From: Planctomycetota bacterium
GTDB lineage: Bacteria > Planctomycetota > E44-bin39
Length of the DNA stretch: 59,246 bases
Assembly (NCBI GenBank): GCA_004376375.1
Contig: SOJX01000086.1
Location: 1-59,246, forward strand
Direction of reading: 5' to 3'
Shown: piece after piece, positions 1 to 7,977 of the stretch
Layout: each line of letters opens with the position of its first letter
How positions within the stretch are numbered: the first letter of the stretch is position 1
The notes under the pieces: generated by a model
What the model was told of the DNA's origin: nothing
The model's input: only the letters and a program-made list of their open reading frames with translations
Database searches by the model: none
Position numbers and translations under genes: made by a program

Positions 1-56
1 GTACCGAGTACCGAGTACCGAGTACCGAGTACCGAGTACCGAGTACCGAGTATCGG
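1..56. repeat. 7-bp tandem repeat (GTACCGA)
   Basis: Seven exact copies of GTACCGA are followed by one variant copy (GTATCGG). The array is cut by the window's left edge. It is one of many 7-8 bp word arrays that fill the gaps of this region, and it lies upstream of the rplM promoter. Confidence 0.95.
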
Positions 57-77
57 GCTATATCCCCTAACTTTTCA

Positions 78-117
78 ACTCCAGCACTCCAGCACTCCAG
101 CACTCCAGAACTCCAAA
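78..117. repeat. 8-bp tandem repeat (ACTCCAGC)
   Basis: There are five copies of an 8-bp word, the last two degenerate. The same word family recurs at 5491-5573 and 7845-7911, so this is a dispersed vocabulary rather than a local slippage event. Confidence 0.95.
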
Positions 118-125
118 ACTTCTTC

Positions 126-154
126 TTGACATTAATTCCCATACGTGCTAACTT
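126..154 (+). promoter_or_regulatory. Sigma-70-type promoter for rplM-rpsI
   Basis: TTGACA (126-131) and TAACTT (149-154) are separated by 17 bp, with a TGC extended -10 just before the -10 box. The predicted transcription start is near 161, giving a leader of about 35 nt before the rplM ATG at 196. Confidence 0.7.
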
Positions 155-195
155 AGTGATCTTTGCATAATGGCTTGTTCTACACGGATAACGCT

Positions 196-642
196 ATGAA
201 ATCGTATATGGCACGTAAAGAGTCGGTTGAGAGGAAGTGGTGGGTCGTTGATGCGACCGACCACATACTCGGCCGGATGGCAACCGAAATTGCAATGCGT
301 CTCATGGGCAAGCACAAGCCCATCTATACGCCGCATGTCGACACCGGGGATTATGTCGTCGTTGTCAACGCGGGGAAGGTTGCCATAAGCGGCAAGAAGG
401 CTGAAACCAAGAAATATAAGAGATACACGGGGTATCCCGGCGGGCTCAAGCTTATCCCTTATGCAAGGATGCTTGAGAAAAAGCCCGAGGAGATAATCCG
501 CCTTGCGGTTCGAAGGATGCTTCCAAAGAGCAAGCTCGGCCGCGCGATGATAAAGAAACTCAAGATTTACGCGGGCCCGAATCATCCGCACGACGGCCAG
601 TCGCCGGAACCGCTGACGATTCAGACAAGGAAATCGAAATAA
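196..642 (+). CDS. rplM: 50S ribosomal protein L13
   Basis: This is large-subunit protein L13 (148 aa), one of the early assembly proteins of the 50S particle. The family core is clear: WWVVDATDHILGRMAT near the N-terminus, YTPHVDTGDYVVVVNA, the GYPGG segment, and RRMLPKSKLGRAM followed by LKIYAGPNHPH. The ATG at 196 aligns with the usual N-terminus (MKSYMARKES against E. coli MKTFTAKPET). An upstream in-frame ATG at 163 would sit almost on the predicted transcription start and is less likely. The gene is followed 14 nt later by rpsI, the classic L13-S9 pair. Confidence 0.97.
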   Translation: MKSYMARKESVERKWWVVDATDHILGRMATEIAMRLMGKHKPIYTPHVDTGDYVVVVNAGKVAISGKKAETKKYKRYTGYPGGLKLIPYARMLEKKPEEIIRLAVRRMLPKSKLGRAMIKKLKIYAGPNHPHDGQSPEPLTIQTRKSK

Positions 643-656
643 AGAGGAGGCTATTG

Positions 657-1226
657 GTGTTAGACGAGTCCGCAGCAAACCCCGAACAGAACGCCGGGGA
701 GAAACCGGCCGAGGACGAAGAGAAGCAGGAGAGTATTCCTGAGGCCCAGCCGGAGACGCCGCCTGCAGAGGAGGAAGCAACCGCTTCGCCGACCCCTGCC
801 CCGGCAGCCGTTCCGGCCAAGGATGCCGCGAAGCCCAGGCCGGTCGTTTATTATGCGACCGGGAGGCGCAAGTCGTCGATCGCGCGCGTCCGGATGATGG
901 AAGGTCCTGGGAAGATAACGGTCAACGGCAAGCTCATGCACCAGTACCTGCCGCTTGCGCGTTACCAGCGTGATATCCTGGCCCCGCTCAGGGCGACGAA
1001 ATGCATGGGACGCTATGACGTTGTAGCGAACACCTACGGCGGAGGTATGACCGGCCAGACCGGCGCGATTGTGCTCGGGATCGCAAGGGCCATCCTCATT
1101 GCCGAGCCGAAGCAGAAGGAAACCCTCCAGGGCGGCGGATGGCTGACGCGTGACGCGCGGAAGGTTGAGCGCAAGAAATACGGCTTTCGTAAAGCACGGC
1201 GTTCGACCCAGTACTCGAAGCGTTAA
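657..1226 (+). CDS. rpsI: 30S ribosomal protein S9 with acidic N-terminal extension
   Basis: This is small-subunit protein S9, whose C-terminal tail reaches toward the P-site tRNA. The S9 core starts around residue 62 (YYATGRRKSSIARVR) and ends with the canonical KKYGFRKARRSTQYSKR tail. Ahead of it lie about 60 residues rich in Glu, Pro and Ala that typical S9 proteins (about 130 aa) lack. AGGAGG at 645-650 is 6 nt from a GTG at 657 and only 3 nt from the in-frame TTG at 654, so GTG is the better start. The extension is in frame from this strong Shine-Dalgarno site, so it is probably translated. It was likely co-transcribed with rplM. Confidence 0.95.
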   Translation: MLDESAANPEQNAGEKPAEDEEKQESIPEAQPETPPAEEEATASPTPAPAAVPAKDAAKPRPVVYYATGRRKSSIARVRMMEGPGKITVNGKLMHQYLPLARYQRDILAPLRATKCMGRYDVVANTYGGGMTGQTGAIVLGIARAILIAEPKQKETLQGGGWLTRDARKVERKKYGFRKARRSTQYSKR

Positions 1227-1238
1227 GTTGGGACATGA

Positions 1239-1320
1239 GTTCAAAAGTTCAAAAGTTCAAAAGTTCGAAGGTCATTATTTTTTAACCTTTTAACCTTTTA
1301 ACCTTTGAACCTTCCAACCT
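1239..1320. repeat. Opposed word arrays AAAAGTTC / AACCTTTT
   Basis: A left arm of AAAAGTTC words (1239-1275) faces a right arm of AACCTTTT/AACCTTTG words (1282-1320) across a T-rich stretch. The arms are partly complementary, so the transcript could fold into an imperfect hairpin that may end rpsI transcription. Related words recur at 5410-5442 and 37085-37140. Confidence 0.8.
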
Positions 1321-1325
1321 CATAA

Positions 1326-2156
1326 ATGGAAACGGTTTCAGGCCTGCTTGAAGTTCTTGGTGTTGTCGTCCTCGCGGTAGCCGGAAGTTTTTCCGGGTAT
1401 TTGATTTCAAAGCTCAGAAAACCGTGGTGGATCCTCGGGTATTTTATACCTCTTATCCTTCTAATAGTGATTACGCTTTGCCGCAGAATTCCGGAAATGG
1501 GTTTTGTGGCGCCTTTCTCCTGGATAATGGCGGGCCGGTTCGAGTTCGTGCTTTTTGGGCCTGTCATTTCGATGCTGCTGACGACTCCACTTTCACGTCT
1601 TGAGGGGGAGGTAAAAAAGGTTCTTGTCGTTTCGCTGATGGGTTTTGCCGTTTTGTTTCTCTCCGTACTTCCGTTCCTGCTGCCGGTTTTAATGAGAAGT
1701 TATCATGAGAAGCTTGAAACGGTAGTTGACACTGAAGGTGTCTGTCTTCAAAGTAACGGGTTCAACTGCGGGCCGGCGTCGGCTGTTACGGCGCTAAAAA
1801 TGCTCGGTATCGAAGCGGAAGAAGGCGAGCTTGCCGTTCTGGCTTATACCAGCCCGGTAGCCGGCACTCCGCCGGACCTTTTGTGCGACGCACTTACCCA
1901 AAAGTACGCGGAGCATGGCCTGAAGTGCAGGTACCGGTCTTTCGGCTCTCTGTCAGAACTGAAAAATACGGAGGGAGTTATAATTGCAGTCATCAAGTTT
2001 TCCTTTCTAATTGACCATTATATCACCGTGATGGAAATTACTGATGAACATGTAATCGTCGGAGATCCGCTGAAAGGAAAGCATTCTTATACTCACGATG
2101 AGTTCAGTGAGAAATGGCGGCGCGCGGGAATAGTCATAACGCGAAATGCGCATTGA
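1326..2156 (+). CDS. Membrane protein with C39-like cysteine peptidase domain
   Basis: The 276-residue protein has about four hydrophobic segments in its first 125 residues, followed by a papain-fold domain of the peptidase C39 type. The signature is a Gln-Ser pair (Q142), then NCGPASA with the candidate nucleophile C148, then H231 in IDHYITV and D247 in VGDPLKGK, giving a complete Cys-His-Asp triad. C39 domains usually cut double-glycine leader peptides in ABC exporters, but no ABC domain is attached here, so the substrate is unknown. The ATG at 1326 has no Shine-Dalgarno site and follows a word-repeat array. The large secreted alpha-alpha repeat protein starts 32 nt downstream and may be co-expressed. 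Confidence 0.75.
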   Translation: METVSGLLEVLGVVVLAVAGSFSGYLISKLRKPWWILGYFIPLILLIVITLCRRIPEMGFVAPFSWIMAGRFEFVLFGPVISMLLTTPLSRLEGEVKKVLVVSLMGFAVLFLSVLPFLLPVLMRSYHEKLETVVDTEGVCLQSNGFNCGPASAVTALKMLGIEAEEGELAVLAYTSPVAGTPPDLLCDALTQKYAEHGLKCRYRSFGSLSELKNTEGVIIAVIKFSFLIDHYITVMEITDEHVIVGDPLKGKHSYTHDEFSEKWRRAGIVITRNAH

Positions 2157-2188
2157 AACCGGGCGCTTTCCCGGATAGAATTAAGGCT

Positions 2189-5100
2189 ATGCAAATTATA
2201 AAGATATTGATATTCGTTTCCGCAGCTGTCTGCACCGCTGCCACCTTGGCCTCGGGCGCGGAAGAAATCGGCCTGCCCGTTTCGCCGGAAGAGATCAACG
2301 ACGCGATCGACCGCGGCGTGCAGTTCCTGCTCTCGCAGCAGGGGAGCGACGGAAAATGGACTTACCAGGTCAGCGGCGCCGCGGGCGGATCGATTGACAT
2401 CGGGACGACCGCGCTCTGCGTGCTCGCGCTCCTGAAATCACGGGTCGTCGTCCAGGCCGCGCCTGAGTCGAAAGGCTACCGCGCGACTCCGATCGGTAAA
2501 GGCAGCGTGAAGAAGATCATTCCCGGGCTCGACAAAGCGCTTGCCCGCGCGCTGAAGCATATTACGAACGCAAATCCCTCGACGGTAAACAATTCGTATT
2601 CAAACGCGCTGCTCGCGATGGTGCTCGCCGAGTTGGGAGCGACGAAATATTACTCCAAACTGAAGAAATATGCACAGTGGTTTATAGGCGCCATGCTCCC
2701 GGGCGGCACGTGGCATTACACCTACCGGCCTTCGGCCCATTCGAAGGGCGACCATTCCTGCATGCAGTTTGCGCTTCTGGGTCTTCACGCCTGCGCCATG
2801 GCGAAGATAAAGATACCGGACAAGGTGTGGCTTGCCGCGCTCAGGCATCTGATCGATACCCAGGAAAAAGGCGGATGGGGTTATACCCCCGAGAAAACGC
2901 AGGCCCCCAGCGGCAGCATGACCTGCTCCGGAATCGCGGGGATCATGATCTGCATGTCACACCTCGGGAAAAAAGGCAAGAAAAAATATGCCGAAGCGTC
3001 GGCCGGGGCGATTGACGACGCTTTCGCGTGGATTGCGAGTAACTGGAGCGTGTCCAGGAATCCGCCCACCTATTCGACGCACGTACATTACTACCTGTAC
3101 GCGCTGGAGCGCGCAGCGATTCTTTCAAAACGAAAAAACGTCGGCTGCCACGACTGGTACGCCGAAGGCGCTTCGCACCTCGTCGAATCGCAAACGCGGG
3201 TCGGTATGTGGGACGGGACCGCCTTCTGCCCGAACGTGACTACAGCCTTCGGACTGCTTTTTCTCACCCGCTCCACGAGGGAAGTCGAGGTCGAGGAGCT
3301 CAAGCAGCCCGACCCGAGGACGGGCAGGGGGCTGGTTGCCAGGCTGTTGATTGACAGGCTTTCTACCGGGTCTGCCGCCGGTTTTGAAAAACACTTCCAG
3401 AATATGCTCGGACTGAGAGACGCCGCGGTCGAGCCGCTTGCAAAGGCGCTCAAGGAAGCATGCGGCGCGCCAAAGCCTTCACTGGTCGATCTGCGCCGCG
3501 CTTACACTTTCGGGGCAGCTCTTGAAGAGCTCGTTACGATGGACCTTGACGCCGCAAAGGACGCGATTCGTTCCGTCGTTCTTCCCGATAAATACAAAGC
3601 AGGTGCAGTCGCGAATATTATCCGTCACGAGGCCATGTCGGATGAAGACATGAAAACGTCCGCAAAACTGGTTGCGGAATCGGAAGCCGGGCACGCGCTG
3701 ACAATTGCCTTGCTTGTGGGCCGGATGCTGAACGTTGAAGTGGACGCGGTGGATTTCCTGCGTGACGCATCGGCGCGCGAAAATGTCAGCCGGATGTTAA
3801 CAACAGCCTGGGAAAAGAAAAAGACCGAAGAAGAGGAAAAAGAACCGGAGAAGAAAGAGAAAAAAAGCGCAAAGAAGAAAGGTTTATGGTCGGAACAGAA
3901 ACGCAAGAGAGCATTAAAGAACTTGCAGAAAACGTGGCCGAAGATACTGCTCCCGGGCGACGACTCGGACTGGCTCGCCGAGGGCGCTCTGTACCTGCTC
4001 GAGAACCAGGAGGCCGACGGCGGGTGGCGGATCGATCGCCGCATTACCGGTTCAAATCCGGGCACCACGGCGACGGTCGTCTATGCGCTGATGCAGTTCG
4101 GACTTTCGAGCGATCATGTCGCGCTCAAAAACGCCCGAAAGTTCATGGAGTCTTGCCGGACTTTCGCAAGGATAGAAGACGCGGGCAGGTTCGCGCTCTT
4201 TGCCGGACACCTCGGCGACGAGTCACTCGGGGACGGCGTGAAGGCTGCGCTCGAGTCCGCGCGGAAATCCTGGATTTCAATCCTCAAGTCCAGGCAGAAT
4301 ATCAACAAACCGTTGAGGCCGGATGACGTTACCCGCTTCTGGTATTCAGCCGCGCTCTGCGGCGCATCGATGCTCGGCGTCAAGGTGAACAGAAAAGCCG
4401 CGGCCGCGATTGTGGAAGAGTACCTCAGCGGCATGTCGGGCAAAATCTGGCCCGACCTTTACGGTTTCGAGCGCAACATGATTCCGCTTGTCGGGCTTCG
4501 GCTGGCGGCGGCGGCGGCCTTCGGCAAGAAAGGCAGCCGCAAGGTGAAGAGGGCGCTTTCCGGCGCATGGAAAGACGTTCAATCGAAGCTCGTGATACCG
4601 CCGAATTACCTGTATTCGAGCACTATGGGAACCCTTTTCATGATATTCGAAGCCGGCCGCGAGCCGGTTGACCGCCTGGTGAAGCAGAGATGGTTTCAGG
4701 AGGCCGCGCATTTCACAATGGCGATGCAGCGCGGCTCCGGCGCCTGGCTGGACAGGAGCGGGAAGTTTCCATACAACGCGACCGCGGAAAATGTAGCGGT
4801 CCTTTGCATGTTCCCCGGAATCGAAAAAGGCCTGGCGCGAAGAATTAAGACGGAAGCGTACTCCATTTTTGGAAACGTCAGGCCGGAGAGGCTGTATTCG
4901 CTTCGCGAACGGCTGGCGAAGCAATGGGTGAACGCTCTGAAGCTTGTGAGCGATATTCTGAAGCTGCGGCGCGAGAACCTGAAAAAGATCGAAGAGGGGT
5001 CCGGTTCGTCGCTGCAGATAAGCGCGGCCGATGAGGAAGCCGTGCTGATTTCGCGCTGGTGCCTGATGGGCTGGTGCCGCGGAAAATGGCGTTATGCATC

Positions 5101-5413
5101 CGATATTGCCCGCCGCGCCGACCTTGAGGATGAAATCAGGCTCACAGCTTTCAATTTCGCCGTACTTGGCAACGCCTACCCGGCCGACACGGCGAACCTG
5201 GCGATTGACCTGCTGAACTCCAGCGTTGAGACGGGACACCCGGCTGATATGCACTATCCACTGGCCGTCCTGCGGGCGTTGTATCCGGGCCAGGATCTTG
5301 GTTTCAAAATATCGGCTCTCGCAGCGGAGAACAGGGCCGCGATCGCAAGGTGGCGCGCACACGTTGCCACGAACCCGCCCAAAGAGCCTTTGAAATGGGA
5401 AAAGAAAAAGTAA
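2189..5413 (+). CDS. Secreted protein with two squalene-cyclase-type alpha-alpha barrel regions
   Basis: This 1074-residue protein has a signal peptide (MQIIKILIFVSAAVCTAATL, predicted cleavage after SG at ASG-AEE), so the ATG at 2189 is chosen over the longer reading frame. Two regions carry prenyltransferase/squalene-oxidase-type repeats: FLLSQQGSDGKW near residue 45 and LYLLENQEADGGW near residue 600. They are split by a highly charged Lys/Glu linker around residues 540-570. The DxDD motif of true squalene-hopene cyclases is not apparent, so enzymatic cyclisation is unlikely; a binding or scaffold role is possible. Such proteins are common in Planctomycetota. The final three lysines run directly into an AAAAGT word array. 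Confidence 0.8.
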   Translation: MQIIKILIFVSAAVCTAATLASGAEEIGLPVSPEEINDAIDRGVQFLLSQQGSDGKWTYQVSGAAGGSIDIGTTALCVLALLKSRVVVQAAPESKGYRATPIGKGSVKKIIPGLDKALARALKHITNANPSTVNNSYSNALLAMVLAELGATKYYSKLKKYAQWFIGAMLPGGTWHYTYRPSAHSKGDHSCMQFALLGLHACAMAKIKIPDKVWLAALRHLIDTQEKGGWGYTPEKTQAPSGSMTCSGIAGIMICMSHLGKKGKKKYAEASAGAIDDAFAWIASNWSVSRNPPTYSTHVHYYLYALERAAILSKRKNVGCHDWYAEGASHLVESQTRVGMWDGTAFCPNVTTAFGLLFLTRSTREVEVEELKQPDPRTGRGLVARLLIDRLSTGSAAGFEKHFQNMLGLRDAAVEPLAKALKEACGAPKPSLVDLRRAYTFGAALEELVTMDLDAAKDAIRSVVLPDKYKAGAVANIIRHEAMSDEDMKTSAKLVAESEAGHALTIALLVGRMLNVEVDAVDFLRDASARENVSRMLTTAWEKKKTEEEEKEPEKKEKKSAKKKGLWSEQKRKRALKNLQKTWPKILLPGDDSDWLAEGALYLLENQEADGGWRIDRRITGSNPGTTATVVYALMQFGLSSDHVALKNARKFMESCRTFARIEDAGRFALFAGHLGDESLGDGVKAALESARKSWISILKSRQNINKPLRPDDVTRFWYSAALCGASMLGVKVNRKAAAAIVEEYLSGMSGKIWPDLYGFERNMIPLVGLRLAAAAAFGKKGSRKVKRALSGAWKDVQSKLVIPPNYLYSSTMGTLFMIFEAGREPVDRLVKQRWFQEAAHFTMAMQRGSGAWLDRSGKFPYNATAENVAVLCMFPGIEKGLARRIKTEAYSIFGNVRPERLYSLRERLAKQWVNALKLVSDILKLRRENLKKIEEGSGSSLQISAADEEAVLISRWCLMGWCRGKWRYASDIARRADLEDEIRLTAFNFAVLGNAYPADTANLAIDLLNSSVETGHPADMHYPLAVLRALYPGQDLGFKISALAAENRAAIARWRAHVATNPPKEPLKWEKKK

Positions 5414-5573
5414 AAAGTAAAAAGTCAAAAGTTAAAAGTTAAGAATCAAGAGCCTGTTTAGCCGTACAGCTTGTTGCAGGCGTGTTTCAGTTCCAGCACT
5501 CCAGCACTCCAGCACCCCAGCACTCCAGCACCCCAGCACTCCAGCACTCCAGCACTCCAGCACTCCAGCACTT
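5410..5573. repeat. AAAAGT words followed by CTCCAGCA array
   Basis: AAAAGT-type words (5410-5442) begin inside the stop region of the preceding gene. After about 50 bp of unique sequence an 8-bp CTCCAGCA/CCCCAGCA array runs from 5491 to 5573, about ten units. It sits immediately upstream of the carA promoter. No gene is credible in the 5414-5738 gap. Confidence 0.9.
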
Positions 5574-5578
5574 TAAAC

Positions 5579-5606
5579 TTGAGCGATCAGATGTTGAGTG
5601 TATAAT
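5579..5606 (+). promoter_or_regulatory. Sigma-70-type promoter for carA
   Basis: TTGAGC (5579-5584) and TATAAT (5601-5606) are separated by 16 bp. The predicted start is near 5613, which gives carA a leader of about 125 nt containing the inverted repeat at 5624-5700. Confidence 0.65.
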
Positions 5607-5623
5607 GCTTCCGGCTAATAAGA

Positions 5624-5735
5624 GGTCATTCGGTCTTTTGGTCTTCTGGTCTTTTAGTCATGTTTTTAATTTATTAATAAGACCAAAGGACCGAATGACC
5701 GAAGGACCGATTGACCGAATGACCGAAGGACCAAA
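5624..5735. repeat. Inverted GGTC/GACC word arms in carA leader
   Basis: The 20-nt arm at 5624-5643 is complementary to 5681-5700 with one mismatch, and a further GACCGAA word array continues to 5735. In RNA this would be a 20-bp hairpin with a 37-nt AT-rich loop in the carA leader. The last GAAGGA word lies about 8 nt before the carA ATG and can serve as its Shine-Dalgarno site. Confidence 0.85.
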
Positions 5736-5738
5736 GTA

Positions 5739-6857
5739 ATGAAAGCACGGCTTGCACTCGAGGACGGTACTATTTTCACAGGCGAATCCTTCGGCGCCGC
5801 GGGGGAGGTCGCGGGGGAGGTCGTATTCAACACCTCACTTTCCGGCTACCAGGAGATACTGACCGACCCGTCCTATGCCGGACAGATGGTCGCGATGACC
5901 AACCCGCAGATCGGCAACTACGGAGTAAATAAGGAAGACCTCGAATCGGCGCGTCCGCAGGTGGTCGCCTATATCGTCCGCGAGCTTTCGCCTGTCGTGT
6001 CGAACTTCCGTGCCGAAGGTGACCTGGAATCGTTTCTCGGCGAAAACAACATCCCCGGAATTTCCGGCATCGACACGCGGCGGCTGACGCGCCACATCAG
6101 GCTCGAAGGCGCGATGAAAGGCGTTCTATCGACCGCGGATGGTGACGAAGCCGCGCTTGTCGAAAAGGCGAAATCCTCGCCCGGCCTTGTCGGGCGCGAC
6201 ATGATCGCGACCGTCACGACGAAAAAACCGTACGACTGGGACGAGGGTTTTATTTCAAAGTTCGGCTCGCCCAGACCCGAGTTTGAAGGTGAAACATTAA
6301 ACGTCGTAGCTGTGGATTACGGCGCGAAGTACAATATCCTCCGCTGTCTCGTGGAGAACGGATTCAAGGTAAAGGTTGTACCCGCTGATTTTCCTTCTGA
6401 AGAAATCCTGAAGCTGAAACCCGACGGCGTGTTTCTGTCGAACGGCCCCGGCGACCCGGCGGGCGCGCCGTACGCGGCCGATATCGTAAAACAGCTTCTC
6501 GGTAAGGTCCCGATTTTCGGCATCTGCATGGGGCATCAGATTCTTTCGACCGCGCTCGGCGCGAAGACTTATAAGCTCAAGTTCGGCCACCGCGGCGCAA
6601 ACCAGCCGGTCAAAAGGCTGGATTCGGGCAAGGTGGATATTACTTCCCAGAACCACGGCTTCGCGGTCGACGCGGATTCGCTGCCTTCCGGCGTCGAGGT
6701 GACGCATGTGAATCTGAACGACGGCACGAACGAAGGCATGCGCCATAAATCGCTTCCGTGCTTTTCGGTCCAGTACCACCCCGAGGCTTCACCCGGCCCG
6801 CACGACACGCTCGACCATTTCGCGCATTTCCGCAGCCTGATGCTCGAGAACATGTAG
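5739..6857 (+). CDS. carA: Carbamoyl-phosphate synthase small subunit
   Basis: This is the glutamine amidohydrolase subunit that supplies ammonia for carbamoyl phosphate, used in pyrimidine and arginine synthesis. The 372 aa match the family length. The N-terminal CPSase domain shows LSGYQEILTDPSYAGQ and PQIGNYG. The class I amidotransferase domain carries SNGPGDP, the nucleophile C263 in GICMGHQ, and H347/E349 in SVQYHPEASPGPHDT. The large subunit gene (carB) is not adjacent. The ATG at 5739 has a GAAGGA Shine-Dalgarno site drawn from a repeat word. The TAG stop at 6855-6857 and two bases of the last codon lie inside the palindromic element at 6853-6882. Confidence 0.97.
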   Translation: MKARLALEDGTIFTGESFGAAGEVAGEVVFNTSLSGYQEILTDPSYAGQMVAMTNPQIGNYGVNKEDLESARPQVVAYIVRELSPVVSNFRAEGDLESFLGENNIPGISGIDTRRLTRHIRLEGAMKGVLSTADGDEAALVEKAKSSPGLVGRDMIATVTTKKPYDWDEGFISKFGSPRPEFEGETLNVVAVDYGAKYNILRCLVENGFKVKVVPADFPSEEILKLKPDGVFLSNGPGDPAGAPYAADIVKQLLGKVPIFGICMGHQILSTALGAKTYKLKFGHRGANQPVKRLDSGKVDITSQNHGFAVDADSLPSGVEVTHVNLNDGTNEGMRHKSLPCFSVQYHPEASPGPHDTLDHFAHFRSLMLENM

Positions 6858-6882
6858 GGGCGCAGCATGCTGCGCCCCTACA
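6853..6882. repeat. 30-bp perfect palindrome of the TGTAGGGGC family
   Basis: This perfect palindrome has TGTAGGGGC and GCCCCTACA ends around a GCAGC/GCTGC core. It contains the carA stop codon and ends 12 nt before the next ATG. The same end motifs occur at 13350, 25104, 31011, 43293, 54960 and 56260 with different cores, which marks a dispersed palindromic family. Confidence 0.95.
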
Positions 6883-6894
6883 CGAGGAAAAACA

Positions 6895-7698
6895 ATGCTG
6901 AGTTTCGAGGTTTACTACGCGCGGCAGGGACTTCCGGACGAAGAGCGGATGAAAGAGCTCGAGGTGCTCGCCGCGGCCGATCCGGATAAAAACCTGCTGG
7001 CTTTTGCAGACCTTTATCCGCCGCACGCCGCGCACACGGATTTCATACTGGTGCGCGAAAAGGATAAAACCATCGGCGCGGTGATTATCTACCGCGGTTT
7101 CTCGTTCCCTTCCGTGACGGTCATCTCTTCCGACCAGTCGCTGGAGCCGCTTTTGCTTTCGGAAGTGATTGAGGATATCGAGGGTGATTTTGTCACCATA
7201 TGCCCGCCCAGGCAGGAAGGGCTTTACGGCATCCAGGGCGAGATAATTTCCCGCCGGCCCGAGTACCAGATGATAAGGGAAGGCGCTCCGCCCGAGCCGG
7301 AGGGGCCGGCAAGGCGGGTCATGCGCGAAGGCCTTGCCGAGCTCAGGGAATTCTATTCCATAATCGAATTCGCCTTCTGGAGCGACGTAATTTTCGAGTC
7401 AGGGCCGTACATGTGGGTTCGCGAGGATGAAAAAGTAGTCGCTGCCGGCGGCGTGCATTTCATGACCAAGGACACCGCCCAACTCGGCGGCGTGATGACC
7501 GCGCCCGATTACCGCCGCAGAGGTTATGCGCGGTCTATAACGACCCACCTCCTGGCCGCGCTCAGCGAGCATGTCGATAAGGTCAGCCTGTACACGCCGG
7601 TCGACAACAAGGCCGCGCACGCGCTTTACCGCTCGCTAGGATTCGAGACGGTCGCGGACAGGCTTATGCTGATGGTCCGCCCCGTGCCGTTCAGCTAG
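6895..7698 (+). CDS. GNAT-family N-acetyltransferase
   Basis: In this 267-residue protein the acetyl-CoA-binding fold lies in the C-terminal third. It shows LGGVMTAPDYRRRGYARSIT, which carries the R-x-x-G-x-A pyrophosphate-binding loop, and a typical motif B (NKAAHALYRSLGFETV). The N-terminal 130 residues look like a second, degenerate GNAT-like or lineage-specific domain. The substrate cannot be told from sequence. A GAGGAAA Shine-Dalgarno site precedes the ATG at 6895. It lies 37 nt after carA, separated only by the palindromic repeat, so read-through from carA is possible unless the palindrome terminates it. Confidence 0.85.
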   Translation: MLSFEVYYARQGLPDEERMKELEVLAAADPDKNLLAFADLYPPHAAHTDFILVREKDKTIGAVIIYRGFSFPSVTVISSDQSLEPLLLSEVIEDIEGDFVTICPPRQEGLYGIQGEIISRRPEYQMIREGAPPEPEGPARRVMREGLAELREFYSIIEFAFWSDVIFESGPYMWVREDEKVVAAGGVHFMTKDTAQLGGVMTAPDYRRRGYARSITTHLLAALSEHVDKVSLYTPVDNKAAHALYRSLGFETVADRLMLMVRPVPFS

Positions 7699-7911
7699 CG
7701 CAAGCGTCAAGCGTCAAGCGTCAGGCGTCAAGCGTCGAACGTCAAACGTCAAACGTCATATTATTTTATTTATGGAAGGTGGGCATTCTTACTATTCTCC
7801 ATTAAATATATGGCGTTCGACGTTCGACGTTAGACGTTAGACTAACTCCAGCACACCAGCACACCAGCACTCCAGCACTCCAGCACCCCGGCATCCCAGC
7901 ACCCTGGCACT
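7699..7911. repeat. Opposed GCGTCAA word arms plus CTCCAGCA array
   Basis: A 7-bp GCGTCAA/ACGTCAA array (7699-7759) faces a complementary array of CGTTCGA/CGTTAGA words (7811-7843). The 11-mers at 7733-7743 and 7819-7829 are perfect reverse complements. An 8-bp CTCCAGCA array follows (7845-7911). The first array starts directly after the GNAT stop codon, which is the likely termination zone. Confidence 0.9.
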
Positions 7912-7924
7912 CTTTGCTTTCGAC

Positions 7925-7953
7925 TTGACCGTTTCTGAAGCTCTGCCTATAAT
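7925..7953 (+). promoter_or_regulatory. Sigma-70-type promoter for the CPBP protease gene
   Basis: TTGACC (7925-7930) and TATAAT (7948-7953) are separated by 17 bp. The predicted start lies near 7960, leaving a short leader with an AAGGCAGG-type ribosome site before the ATG at 7978. Confidence 0.75.
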
Positions 7954-7977
7954 ACCTGTTCTATAAGAAGGCAGGTT

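Noticed and set aside
163..195. Upstream start for rplM
   Set aside because: ATG 163 falls at the predicted transcription start and adds residues absent from L13 proteins.
2189..5413. Active squalene-hopene cyclase
   Set aside because: The repeats are of this type, but no DxDD catalytic motif is visible and the protein is exported with a split by a charged linker.
5482..5739. 85-residue open frame
   Set aside because: Its first half is only the translated CTCCAGCA repeat (HSSTPALQ units) and its second half the GACCGAA words. No ribosome site or homology, and it covers the carA promoter.
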